From: Paracoccaceae bacterium
GTDB lineage: Bacteria; Pseudomonadota; Alphaproteobacteria; Rhodobacterales; Rhodobacteraceae
Length of the DNA: 64,000 nucleotides
Assembly (NCBI GenBank): GCA_902554885.1
Contig: CACDPV010000001.1
Location: 62,001 to 126,000 of the forward strand
Direction: 5' to 3'
Shown: piece after piece, positions 29,701-37,838 of the stretch
Position numbering within the stretch: the stretch's first letter is position 1
Layout: each line of letters opens with the position of its first letter
The notes under the pieces: model-generated
Databases searched by the model: none
Seen by the model: the letters and a program-made list of their open reading frames with translations, nothing else
Told to the model about the DNA's origin: nothing
Translations under genes and position numbers: made by a program

Positions 29701-30238
29701 AGAAGAGGTTGAAAAAAAAGTATTATCAGGCCCTCATTTGGTAAAAATTGCTGGGGTGGTTGTTGGACGGCAAGAAAGAAAGTCGGCAAGGGGTAATAGA
29801 TTTGCTTTTGTGCAGTTAAGTGATTTCACAGGGAATTTTGAAGTTACTTTATTCTCTGATGTACTAGAGAAGTCTAGGAATAACCTAGATAGTGGAGCGC
29901 GGGTTATTTTGACGGTTGAGGCCTCATTTGAAGGGGAGCAGTTAAAATTATTATGCAGGTCAGTTACAAATATTGATGAGGCTATTTCGACGGATACATC
30001 GCATGGAATTAAGATTTTTGTAGAAGACACTAAAATACTCCCTTCGTTAATATCTGTATTGGGTCAGGCGTCAGAAAATAGAAAAATTGTCTCTAAAGGT
30101 CCTATCCATTTATGTTTAATTAGTTCTGGATTGCCCGGTGAGGTTGAACTGGATACCGGCCTAACCTGCGATACAAGTCCTCAAATCAGAGGAGCAATCA
30201 AAAGTTTAGATGGTGTCTTGGATGTTCAAGAGATTTAG
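26738..30238 (+). CDS. dnaE: DNA polymerase III subunit alpha
   Basis: The replicative polymerase, 1166 aa and full length. The N-terminal PHP domain begins HLRVHTEYSLLEGA (9-22). The catalytic region shows GPGRGSGAGSLVAYAL and the metal-binding aspartates in PDFDIDF (402-408, D403 and D405). FNKSHAAAYAVVSYQTAWLK marks the fingers. A helix-hairpin-helix region follows, and an OB domain lies in the last 180 residues (VAGVVVGRQERKSARGN-like segment). It is divergent from xdhA. A T-rich run follows the stop codon, but the preceding stem is weak. Confidence 0.98.
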   Translation: MTGYPKYIHLRVHTEYSLLEGATRLKKLPEFCKANDMPAIAVTETNNLFSALEFSVLFKDHGLQPIIGCQIDFKFTDVVPDRRSPTTAPIVLLAQNELGYKNLMKLSSEMYIQNDDEKVEISFEQLEKHADGLICLTGGSKGPLGQLILTAQDKAARDLLLKFHDIFSDRLYLELQRHPQGAGLPKEENDSEPVFINMAYDLNIPLIATNDVYFDNGEMYEAHDALLCIADGVYVDQQEPRRSVTNQHYFKTQEEMATLFADLPEALESTIEVAQRCAFMATCRDPILPLFASDEISELHRQAKEGLKNRLSVIPHAAPISEYEKRIEFELKIIEQMGFPGYFLIVADFIKWAKEKDIPVGPGRGSGAGSLVAYALTITDLDPLRYNLLFERFLNPDRVSMPDFDIDFCMDRREEVIQYVQERYGHDKVGQIITFGALLSKAAIRDIGRVLQMPYGQVDRLAKLIPIEGVKPLSIEQALAEEPRLKEEAEREEVVDRLLNYGQKVEGLLRNAATHAAGVVISDRPLDELVPVYKDTRSSMPATQFNMKWVEQAGLVKFDFLGLKTLTAIQNAIEIIIASGRSLHQAADGRQLFKPINNAENQINTIPLDDKSTYDLYASAKTVAVFQVESSGMMDALKRMKPTCIEDIVALVALYRPGPMENIAAYCDVKNGVKDRVSIHPMIDDILEETQGIIVYQEQVMQIAQTMAGYSLGEADLLRRAMGKKIKAAMDAERPKFEAGSKKNGITAKKASEIFDLLEKFANYGFNKSHAAAYAVVSYQTAWLKTNHPLEFMAGVMNCDIHLTDKLSQYVDEVRKGLKLPFVSPCVNRSQPKFSVMENSLIYGLAGLKNVGLEAMEVLVKVRNKKIFVNLFDFSRRLDLRKIGKRPLEMLVQAGAFDVLDTNRHRIFESLDALVAYSAAIHDQKISKQVSLFGEAGDDLPEPVLSSVSDWLPAERLSREFSAIGFYVTGHPLDDYKSAFKVNDILTIEEVEKKVLSGPHLVKIAGVVVGRQERKSARGNRFAFVQLSDFTGNFEVTLFSDVLEKSRNNLDSGARVILTVEASFEGEQLKLLCRSVTNIDEAISTDTSHGIKIFVEDTKILPSLISVLGQASENRKIVSKGPIHLCLISSGLPGEVELDTGLTCDTSPQIRGAIKSLDGVLDVQEI

Positions 30239-30264
30239 TTTTTTTAATATGTGCAAACCAAATC

Positions 30265-31920
30265 TTATCTTGAGAATTTTTTATGTTTTATCCGTTTAGG
30301 TTCTAATGCATCCGGTCCTAACCGACGTTTCTTGTCTTCTTCATAATCTTCAAAATTACCTTCAAACCATTCGACGTGTGCATCCCCTTCAAAGGATAAT
30401 ATATGAGTACAAATTCTATCTAAGAAAAAACGATCGTGAGAAATTACGACCGCACAACCAGCAAAATCTACCAGTGCGTCTTCCAAAGCTCTTAATGTTT
30501 CCACGTCTAGATCGTTTGTTGGCTCGTCCAGAAGCAAGACATTACCACCTTCCTTAAGTAGTCGCGCCATATGTACTCTGTTACGCTCTCCCCCAGACAA
30601 AAGTGATAATTTTTTCTGTTGATCACCACCTTTAAAATTAAATGATGAACAGTATGCTCTTGAGTTAACTTGAGCATCACCCAATTCAATTATTTCTGCA
30701 CCGCCAGAAATTGCTTCCCATACAGTTTCATTATCTTTTAAGTCATCTCTAGATTGATCAACATACGATAATTGAACTGTTTCCCCCATAGAAATATCAC
30801 CAGTGTCAGTCGGTAGTTCTTTTGTGAGCATTTTAAATAGGGTTGATTTTCCCGCACCGTTTGGACCAATTACGCCGACGATCCCTCCAGGAGGCAACGA
30901 AAAGCTTAAATTTTCAATAAGTAATTTATCACCCATAGCCTTTTGTAAATTACTTACTTCGATTACTTTTGACCCTAGTCTGGGTCCATTAGGAATTACA
31001 ATTTGTGCTTTTGCTATCTTTTCCCTCTCGGATTGGCCTGCAAGGTCGTTATAAGCATTAATCCGCGCTTTTTGTTTGGCTTGACGAGCTTTTTGACCTT
31101 GTCGCATCCAGTCCAGTTCACGCTCTAGGGTTTTTTGTCGACTTTTATCTTCTCTTGCCTCTTGTGCTAGCCGTTTTGCTTTTTGTTCCAGCCAGCTAGA
31201 ATAATTTCCCTCGTAAGGTATTCCTTGCCCTCTATCTAATTCCAAAATCCATCCAGTAATATCATCGAGGAAATATCGGTCGTGTGTCACAATCAGAATA
31301 GTACCATTGTAGTCTATCAGATGCTTTTGCAACCAAGCTATTGTTTCAGCATCTAAATGGTTAGTAGGCTCGTCAAGTAATAACATTTCAGGAGCTTCCA
31401 ATAATAACTTGCATAGTGCTACGCGACGGCGCTCGCCACCTGATAAACTACCTACATCAGCATCATCTGGAGGACACCTTAGGGCTTCTAAAGATACGTC
31501 AATTTGGCTATCTAAATCCCATAAATCTTCGGCATCAATTTTATCTTGTAATTCTGCCATTTCATCTGCTGTCTCATCGGAATAATTCATTGCTAATTCA
31601 TTGTATCTATCAAGAATGGCTTTTTTCTGGGCAACACCAAGCATTACGTTTTCGCGAACTGTCAGTGTTTCATCTAACTCAGGTTCTTGTGGTAGATAAC
31701 CAACTCTAGCGCCTTCTGCTGACCAAGCCTCTCCTTGAAACTCTTTATCAAGGCCAGCCATTATTTTCATTAATGTTGACTTACCGGCACCGTTTACTCC
31801 CACAACTCCGATTTTTACACCTGGCAGAAAGGATAAATGAATATTTTCAAAACATTTTTTTCCTCCAGGGTATGTTTTTGAAACACCCTGCATGTGATAT
31901 ACATATTGATAGGAAGCCAT
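30265..31920 (-). CDS. ettA: Energy-dependent translational throttle protein EttA (ABC-F)
   Basis: A 551-aa ABC-F ATPase that binds the ribosomal E site and gates early elongation in response to energy state. I start at the ATG at 31920 (MASYQYVYHMQGVSK), which has GGAG nine bases upstream, rather than four codons earlier. Walker A motifs are GVNGAGKST (41-49) and GPNGAGKST near 350; signatures are LSGGERRR and LSGGERNR; the linker is the basic coiled region QKARQAKQKARINAY. EttA is recognised by its N-terminus and the arm insertion. It appears to be a single-gene unit. Confidence 0.95.
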   Translation of the reverse strand: MASYQYVYHMQGVSKTYPGGKKCFENIHLSFLPGVKIGVVGVNGAGKSTLMKIMAGLDKEFQGEAWSAEGARVGYLPQEPELDETLTVRENVMLGVAQKKAILDRYNELAMNYSDETADEMAELQDKIDAEDLWDLDSQIDVSLEALRCPPDDADVGSLSGGERRRVALCKLLLEAPEMLLLDEPTNHLDAETIAWLQKHLIDYNGTILIVTHDRYFLDDITGWILELDRGQGIPYEGNYSSWLEQKAKRLAQEAREDKSRQKTLERELDWMRQGQKARQAKQKARINAYNDLAGQSEREKIAKAQIVIPNGPRLGSKVIEVSNLQKAMGDKLLIENLSFSLPPGGIVGVIGPNGAGKSTLFKMLTKELPTDTGDISMGETVQLSYVDQSRDDLKDNETVWEAISGGAEIIELGDAQVNSRAYCSSFNFKGGDQQKKLSLLSGGERNRVHMARLLKEGGNVLLLDEPTNDLDVETLRALEDALVDFAGCAVVISHDRFFLDRICTHILSFEGDAHVEWFEGNFEDYEEDKKRRLGPDALEPKRIKHKKFSR

Positions 31921-32046
31921 TTGTAACTCCAAAAATTTTGCCTGATAGAGTGATAACCTGATGATACTGTAGGGGCAATACTCACTCGCTATAAATAGGG
32001 CCAGTGAGAAAGTGATGCTCTTGCTTTTTAAAAATAATTCTGGCTT

Positions 32047-32637
32047 ATGGTTTTTATGGAAATTCCTTTAGTTTCTAGACGACAGAAGATTGGCCTTCTC
32101 GGAGGGTCTTTCGATCCTGCCCATGAAGCTCACCTACACATCAGTAAATATGCACTAAAATATTTTAATTTGGATCAAGTATGGTGGATACTTTCACCCT
32201 CAAACCCATTAAAAAAGAACAATCCAGGTCCGATGAATGAGAGATTCTATCATGCAAATTTATTAGTTGAGCATCCTAAAATCTTTGTAACTAAAATAGA
32301 AGAGGAACTAAATACGGTTTATACTGCTCAGACTTTAAAGTTAATCCAGCAGAGACTTCCGAATGTAAGGTTTGTATGGCTAATGGGCGCTGATAATATG
32401 ATCCAGTTAGACAAATGGATGAACTGGACCGAAATCGTAAATCGTGTTCCAATTGGTATTCTAGCTAGGCCCGATAACACGTTGGCACCACTGAAATCAA
32501 AAATGGCAAGGACTTTTTCAGCTTTTAGACTCAATGCAAATCAATCTCGTAATCTTGCAAACCTGAAAGCGCCATCTTGGTGTTATAAAAATCTTCCACT
32601 AATTAATTTATCATCATCTCAAATTAGAGCATCATGA
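32047..32637 (+). CDS. nadD: Nicotinate-nucleotide adenylyltransferase NadD
   Basis: Transfers AMP from ATP to nicotinate mononucleotide in NAD synthesis. The 196-aa product has the nucleotidyltransferase motif GGSFDPAHEAHL (19-30) and the C-terminal signature SSSQIR (189-194), after which the protein ends almost at once. A start at 32056 is also possible; neither ATG has a strong ribosome-binding site. Its last six bases overlap the convergent TerB-like gene. Confidence 0.92.
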   Translation: MVFMEIPLVSRRQKIGLLGGSFDPAHEAHLHISKYALKYFNLDQVWWILSPSNPLKKNNPGPMNERFYHANLLVEHPKIFVTKIEEELNTVYTAQTLKLIQQRLPNVRFVWLMGADNMIQLDKWMNWTEIVNRVPIGILARPDNTLAPLKSKMARTFSAFRLNANQSRNLANLKAPSWCYKNLPLINLSSSQIRAS

Positions 32638-33063
32638 AGGGATAGTTTTGTGCCTGGCTCTAGATCCAGTTTCAATCGCAGCAGCGTGTAATCGGTCTAT
32701 CTCAAATTCATAACGTATTTCTTCTAGCAAACGCAGTTCGGTCTCAAATATTAAACCATCTGCAGCAGCAACGTCACAGCACAAAGCATATGCTGTTTCA
32801 TTAAGGTCAGCTGGTAAATTTTCTTTTACAAGGCCGAACAGGGCATCGAGACCTTCCTCCTGTTCAAAAAGATCAAAAACTATTTGTGAAACGGTATTTA
32901 GCCTATCGATGTCGTATTCTGCGAAAATCGGTAGATTGTTTACTGCTGATTGGATCTTTACTAGCTCAGATGTTCTGATTGTTTCATCTGATACAGATAT
33001 TGCAACCATGAGCGCTACCAAACAGTCTTGAGCGGTCATTGCATGTGATATTTCACGTGTCAT
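32632..33063 (-). CDS. TerB-like family protein
   Basis: A 143-aa acidic, all-helical soluble protein resembling the TerB/DjlA N-terminal fold. Marks are an early CLVALMVAISVSDETIRTSELVKI helix pair and the later AALCCDVAAADG-like repeat with ETELRLLEEI. The two DG/SDE-containing helices are where TerB-like proteins bind metal. Despite the family name, no other tellurite genes are nearby, so tellurite resistance should not be assumed. It overlaps the nadD end by six bases. Confidence 0.75.
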   Translation of the reverse strand: MTREISHAMTAQDCLVALMVAISVSDETIRTSELVKIQSAVNNLPIFAEYDIDRLNTVSQIVFDLFEQEEGLDALFGLVKENLPADLNETAYALCCDVAAADGLIFETELRLLEEIRYEFEIDRLHAAAIETGSRARHKTIPS

Positions 33064-33130
33064 TTTTTTGCTTTCTTAAACAATGGTCGCCCCAGAATAT
33101 TGACCAATGCCTAATGTATCAATAGGAAGC

Positions 33131-33145
33131 ATCACATTGTGTGAT
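33131..33145. promoter_or_regulatory. Palindrome upstream of lysK
   Basis: ATCACA-TTG-TGTGAT, a perfect 6-bp inverted repeat with a 3-nt spacer, lies 28 nt before the lysK start codon and overlaps the likely promoter or leader. It is operator-like in form, but no regulator can be named. Confidence 0.35.
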
Positions 33146-33173
33146 ATTTATTCACTTTATACGGAGATTTTTG

Positions 33174-34754
33174 ATGCCTGAAATGCGAGAAGCTGGTTTG
33201 ACTTCTAAATCATGGCCCTTTGAGGAGGCTCGCCGCGTATTAAAGCGCTATCAAAATGCTCCCCCCGAAAAAGGTCATGTCCTATTTGAGACAGGATATG
33301 GACCATCTGGATTGCCTCATATTGGAACCTTTGGAGAGGTGGCAAGAACTTCTATGGTGATGAGGGCTTTTCGTGAGCTAAGCGATATACCATGTAAATT
33401 AATCTGCTTCTCTGATGACTTAGATGGCATGCGAAAAGTGCCTAAGAATATTCCAAATCAAAAAATGTTGGAAGAAAATCTTCAAAAGCCACTTACTTCC
33501 GTCCCTGACCCATTTGAAAAATATGAAAGTTTTGGTCAACACAACAATGAGCTGCTGAAAAAATTTCTAAATACATTTAATTTTCAATACGACTTTATTA
33601 GTGCAACAGAATTTTACAGATCGGGTAAATTTGATAATATTCTGATAAAAGCACTAGAAAACTATGATGAGATAATGGCGGTGATGTTGAAATCACTGCG
33701 AGATGAGCGTCGAGAGACTTACTCAATTTTCTTACCCATCCATCCCGAGACGGGGAGGGTTTTGTATGTGCCCATTTATGACGTCAACTCAGATGAAGGC
33801 ACAATTACGTTTAAGGATGATAATAGTAAAGAATGGACGCTGCCCGTTACTGGTGGAAACGTGAAATTACAGTGGAAACCAGATTTTGGTGCACGTTGGG
33901 CCGCATTAGGTATAGATTTTGAAATGTATGGAAAGGATCATTCAACAAATACCCCGATTTATGACAAAATTTGCCGAATTCTTGGGCACCGTCCACCAGA
34001 GCATTTTACGTATGAACTTTTCCTAGATGAAAACGGTCAGAAAATTTCAAAAACAAGTGGAAACGGTGTCGCTATTGAGGAGTGGCTCAAATATGCCAGC
34101 AGTGAATCTTTATCGTATTTCATGTATCAAAAACCCAAAACAGCTAAGCGTCTTCATTTTGAGATAATCCCAAAGATGGTTGATGAATACCATCAACAGT
34201 TAAGGGCTTATTCAGGTCAAGATTTTTTAGGTAAGTTAAATAATCCTGTCTGGCATATTCATGGTAATAGTGTGCCTAATTCTCATATGGCTATTCCTTT
34301 TTCTATGCTGCTAAACCTAGCCTCAGTTTCTGGAGCAGAAGAAAAGGGAACTTTATGGGGATTTATTAAGCGCTATCAATCTGAAGCCAGTCCAGAAACA
34401 CATCCTGATTTGGATCAAGCGGTTGGTTTTGCTGTTGCTTTTTACAATGATTTTGTGAAACCAAAGAAGATTTACCGAGAAGCTGATGAACTCGAAAGAG
34501 AGGCAATCATAGACTTAAGAAATAAACTGAGTGATTATGAGGGTGACCTTGATGCTGAGTCACTCCAAAGTATTGTATTTTCGTGTGGTCGCGAACGTTT
34601 TGATCCACTCCGTAAATGGTTTCAAGCACTTTACGAGATATTGCTGGGTGCATCACAAGGTCCAAGGTTTGGTGGATTTATTGCTTTGTATGGGATCGAA
34701 GAAACAATCGCCTTAATTGACTCTGCCCTTGACGGTCAGTTTTGTACTAATTGA
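33174..34754 (+). CDS. lysK: Lysyl-tRNA synthetase, class I
   Basis: Charges tRNA-Lys. This is the class I (archaeal-type) enzyme found in alphaproteobacteria, unrelated to class II LysS. The ATG at 33174 gives 526 aa and has GGAG nine bases upstream; a longer frame adds eleven hydrophobic residues and is unlikely. The HIGH-type motif is HIGT (49-52) and the KMSKS-type motif is KISKT (290-294). The N-terminal SKSWPFEEARRVLKRY is typical. It is followed by a small secreted-protein gene. Confidence 0.96.
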   Translation: MPEMREAGLTSKSWPFEEARRVLKRYQNAPPEKGHVLFETGYGPSGLPHIGTFGEVARTSMVMRAFRELSDIPCKLICFSDDLDGMRKVPKNIPNQKMLEENLQKPLTSVPDPFEKYESFGQHNNELLKKFLNTFNFQYDFISATEFYRSGKFDNILIKALENYDEIMAVMLKSLRDERRETYSIFLPIHPETGRVLYVPIYDVNSDEGTITFKDDNSKEWTLPVTGGNVKLQWKPDFGARWAALGIDFEMYGKDHSTNTPIYDKICRILGHRPPEHFTYELFLDENGQKISKTSGNGVAIEEWLKYASSESLSYFMYQKPKTAKRLHFEIIPKMVDEYHQQLRAYSGQDFLGKLNNPVWHIHGNSVPNSHMAIPFSMLLNLASVSGAEEKGTLWGFIKRYQSEASPETHPDLDQAVGFAVAFYNDFVKPKKIYREADELEREAIIDLRNKLSDYEGDLDAESLQSIVFSCGRERFDPLRKWFQALYEILLGASQGPRFGGFIALYGIEETIALIDSALDGQFCTN

Positions 34755-34797
34755 AATTGATCAAAGCTGCTCTACCTTACTACAAGGAGGGTCTAAT

Positions 34798-35199
34798 ATG
34801 TGGAAAATTCTTACATTTATTTTTTTCGCATTTTTTGCAGCTCAGGTGTTTGCAAACAGTAATGATGCGATAAAAAAAACTATTGAAGACCAAATAGCAG
34901 CATTTAAACTTGATGATTTCGAAACAGCCTTTGGATTTGCTACTCCGTTCCTGAAAGAAAGGTTTGGTAGTGCTGAAAATTTTGGCAAAATGGTGCGTAA
35001 TGGATACCCCATGGTATGGCGTCCATCGAAGGTAATATTTTTAGAAAATGAAAAATATCACCATGGACTTGCTCAAGTCGTACAAATTGTAGACGCGAAG
35101 GGTAAGTCACATTATCTTAGATACTACATGATAGAATTTGATGGATCGTGGCGCATAGGTGGAGTTGAATTTCTACCAGCATCAGACTTTAGTGTATAG
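34798..35199 (+). CDS. DUF4864 family exported protein
   Basis: A 133-aa protein with a clear signal peptide (hydrophobic FIFFAFFAAQVFA, cleavage before NSND). I chose the ATG at 34798 because AGGAGG lies nine bases upstream; the longer frame from 34717 overlaps lysK. The mature part has IEDQIAAFKLDDFETAFGFATP and ends with a WRIGGV segment, the pattern of DUF4864 (NTF2-like in outline). It is probably periplasmic. Function is unknown. It ends three bases from the convergent uvrB stop. Confidence 0.8.
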   Translation: MWKILTFIFFAFFAAQVFANSNDAIKKTIEDQIAAFKLDDFETAFGFATPFLKERFGSAENFGKMVRNGYPMVWRPSKVIFLENEKYHHGLAQVVQIVDAKGKSHYLRYYMIEFDGSWRIGGVEFLPASDFSV

Positions 35200-35202
35200 A
35201 TA

Positions 35203-37378
35203 CTAAATTTTCTTTCGGCTTTTACCTCTGTAAGCTCTGGTGCCACCTTTTCCTGCAGTAGAGCGTCCAATAGATCCTTCGTTTTCAGCTGCATTAATTA
35301 CTGATTGACGAGCAAGTGGGTCGTCTGAAATAGCTAATTCGACTGCTTCCAGACGACGTACCTCGTCTCTTAAACGTGCAGCCTCTTCGAATTCTAAGTT
35401 TTCGGCAGCTTTGCGCATATCACTGCGAAGGCCGTCTAATACTGCTTGAAGATTAGATCCGCCTTGTAAATTTGCTTCGACTGTTGCAGTAACTCGAGAT
35501 TGATCAGTGTCACCTTTATATAAACCAGACAGTATATCCTCGACATTTTTTTTGACTGTTTCGGGCGTAATTCCATTTTCTACGTTGTATGCTAACTGCT
35601 TTTCTCGTCGCCTATTTGTCTCAGCTAAAGCACGCTCCATGGAGCCTGTAATTCGATCGGCGTACATTATGACTCTTCCATCAACATTTCTTGCTGCTCG
35701 GCCAATAGTTTGAACTAGTGATGTTTCTGATCTTAAGAACCCCTCCTTATCTGCATCTAGGATAGCCACTAGTCCACATTCGGGAATATCCAAACCCTCT
35801 CTAAGAAGGTTTATTCCTACCAGCACATCGAAAGTGCCTAGTCGTAGGTCACGAAGTATTTCTATTCTTTCAATGGTATCTATATCCGAATGCATATATC
35901 TTACTCTTATACCTTGCTCATGCATATATTCTGTAAGATCTTCGGCCATGCGTTTTGTTAAAGTGGTTACAAGGGTTCGGTACCCTGATTGAGAAACTTT
36001 CCTGACTTCATCAAGTAAATCATCTACCTGCATCTCAACCGGTCTTATTTCAATCTCTGGATCTAGTAATCCAGTCGGTCTGATAACTTGCTCAGTGAAA
36101 ACACCAGCGGTTTGTTCTATCTCCCATTTTCCTGGAGTTGCAGACACATAAATTGACTGTGGCCGCATAGCATCCCATTCTTCAAATTTAAGTGGGCGAT
36201 TATCCATGCAAGACGGCAGTCGAAAACCATGCTCAGCCAGTGTAAATTTTCGTCTGTAGTCGCCGCGATACATTCCACCAATTTGGGGTATGCTTACATG
36301 GCTCTCGTCTGCAAAAACTATTGCGTGGTCTGGAATAAATTCAAAAAGTGTTGGTGGAGGTTCTCCCGGGTTCCTTCCCGTTAAATATCGTGAGTAATTT
36401 TCTATCCCATTACAAACACCTGTAGCTTCTAGCATTTCTATGTCAAAATTTGTCCTCTGTTCTAGCCTCTGAGCTTCTAACAACTTCCCGTCAGCGACAA
36501 GTTGGTCCAATCGGTTTTTTAATTCTTTTTTTTATATTAACTATAGCCTGCTTCATAGTTGGCTTAGGTGTTACATAGTGAGAATTTGCATAAATCCGAA
36601 TTTTATCAAATTGGTTTGTCTTTTGCCCAGTGAGAGGATCAAACTCAGTTATATTTTCCAAATCATCCCCAAAAAAAGATAACCTCCATGCTCGATCCTC
36701 TAAATGCGCAGGGAATATCTCCAGTACATCACCCCTGACTCTAAAAGCACCTCTTTGGAAGGCTTGGTCATTTCGTCGATATTGCTGCGCGACTAGATTA
36801 CCAATAACTTCTCTTTGGTTGTAAACTTCACCTGCGGTCAACTCCTGTGTCATTGCTCCGTAGGTTTCGACTGACCCAATACCATAAATGCAACTAACAG
36901 ACGCAACAATAATTACATCATCCCTTTCGAGCAGTGCTCTCGTTGCAGAGTGTCTCATCCGGTCAATTTGCTCATTGATCTGACTTTCTTTTTCGATGTA
37001 TGTGTCTGACCTTGGAACATAAGCTTCAGGTTGATAATAATCGTAATAGCTGACAAAATATTCTACGGCATTTTCTGGGAAAAAACCTTTAAATTCACCA
37101 TAAAGCTGAGCTGCTAAAGTTTTATTTGGTGCTAAAATGATCGCTGGTTTTTGCGTTTTCTCTATCACTTTAGCCATAGTAAAGGTTTTTCCTGTGCCTG
37201 TTGCTCCCAGGAGAACCTGGTTTCTTTCACCCCCTAAAATTGCATTTGATAACTCTGCGATGGCGTTTGGTTGATCTCCTGCTGGGTCAAAGTCGGTTGC
37301 CATTACAAAACTTTTACCGCCCTCTAATTTAAGCCGGGTTTCTAAATGATCTTTTGTAATTATATTAATGTCAGTCAT
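35203..37378 (-). pseudogene. uvrB: Excinuclease ABC subunit B, disrupted by a +1 frameshift
   Basis: UvrB verifies DNA lesions in nucleotide excision repair. The gene is in two frames: codons from 37378 encode the N-terminal third and end at a stop at 36491, while 36510-35203 encodes the rest. Removing one base would give a 724-aa protein. The N part has Walker A GATGTGKT (58-65) and the YYDYYQPEAYVP damage-probing hairpin (111-122); the C part has helicase motifs and a terminal UVR domain ([17 protein letters not shown]). Both halves look unrelaxed. The shift maps to an A8 run (36526-36533, minus strand): with seven A residues the sequence reads [18 protein letters not shown], matching the family. 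Sequencing error, recent mutation or polymerase slippage are all possible. Confidence 0.9.
36526..36533 (-). other. A8 homopolymer at the uvrB frameshift
   Basis: Eight consecutive A residues on the coding strand, followed by GAATT and then a second run of six. One base less in the first run joins the two uvrB frames with good conservation; one base less in the second run also joins them, with a less typical sequence (KKRIKNRL). A ribosomal -1 shift would meet a stop codon, so only loss of one A or gain of two restores the frame. Confidence 0.75.
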
Positions 37379-37402
37379 CCTCTATTCGTCTCTCAGTAAA
37401 AG

Positions 37403-37426
37403 GATCTATAGATCAAAATGATCTAT
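37403..37426. promoter_or_regulatory. Overlapping palindromes between uvrB and the NDUFS4-like gene
   Basis: GATCTATAGATC (37403-37414) is a perfect 12-bp palindrome. It overlaps ATAGATCA-AAA-TGATCTAT (37408-37426), an 8-bp perfect inverted repeat. GATCTAT is also directly repeated 17 bp apart. This lies about 25 nt upstream of the uvrB ATG and looks like an operator. The alphaproteobacterial LexA pattern GTTC-N7-GTTC was not seen. Confidence 0.45.
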
Positions 37427-37448
37427 TATTTTCATTTAGATTTGTAAC

Positions 37449-37479
37449 TTGCTCATAAAGAGTAAATAGAGCATATACT
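37449..37479 (+). promoter_or_regulatory. Candidate promoter of the NDUFS4-like gene
   Basis: TTGCTC (37449-37454) and TATACT (37474-37479, 5 of 6) with 19-nt spacing, 24 nt before the ATG at 37503, which has GAGGG as ribosome-binding site. The -35 and the spacing are imperfect. Confidence 0.4.
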
Positions 37480-37502
37480 AATCAATAAAAGAGGGTTTCA
37501 AA

Positions 37503-37814
37503 ATGAGTGTCAAAATATATAAGCCGGCGAAAACAGCAATGTCCTCAGGTTCAGCAAATACAAAATCTTGGGTCTTAGAATTTTCGCCATCGGCGGCTCG
37601 TGAAGTTGACCCATTAATGGGTTGGACTTCATCAGTTGATACCCAATCACAAATTAAATTAAATTTTTCTTCCAAGGAGGCTGCTATTGACTATGCAAGG
37701 TCTAAGGGATTGGAATTTGTTGTTTTAGATCCTCAAAAGCGCCGCCCAAATATTCGAAAAAGGGGGTATGGGGAAAATTTTGCAACGGACAGAAGAACTG
37801 TATGGACCCATTAA
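37503..37814 (+). CDS. NDUFS4-like respiratory complex I accessory subunit
   Basis: A 103-aa protein of the ETC complex I conserved-region family (NDUFS4, 18-kDa subunit). Family marks are [14 protein letters not shown] at the start, WVLEFSP (about 25-31), [16 protein letters not shown] and [15 protein letters not shown] near the end. It has no signal or membrane segment and should sit on the matrix-equivalent arm of NADH dehydrogenase. Alphaproteobacteria encode it outside the nuo operon, as here. It is divergent from uvrB and convergent with mutL. Confidence 0.88.
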   Translation: MSVKIYKPAKTAMSSGSANTKSWVLEFSPSAAREVDPLMGWTSSVDTQSQIKLNFSSKEAAIDYARSKGLEFVVLDPQKRRPNIRKRGYGENFATDRRTVWTH

Positions 37815-37838
37815 AGGTCTCTCTTCGACTTTAGTGTG

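Noticed and set aside
30216-30247. Terminator at the dnaE end
   Set aside because: A T-run follows the stop, but the only stem is five bases (TCTTG/CAAGA) inside the coding sequence, and the T-run is separated from it.
36491-36510. Two separate uvrB-derived genes with their own starts
   Set aside because: The downstream frame begins at a TTG inside conserved sequence with no ribosome-binding site; a single frameshifted gene is simpler.
37379-37502. LexA box upstream of uvrB
   Set aside because: The alphaproteobacterial GTTC-N7-GTTC pattern was looked for and not found on either strand.
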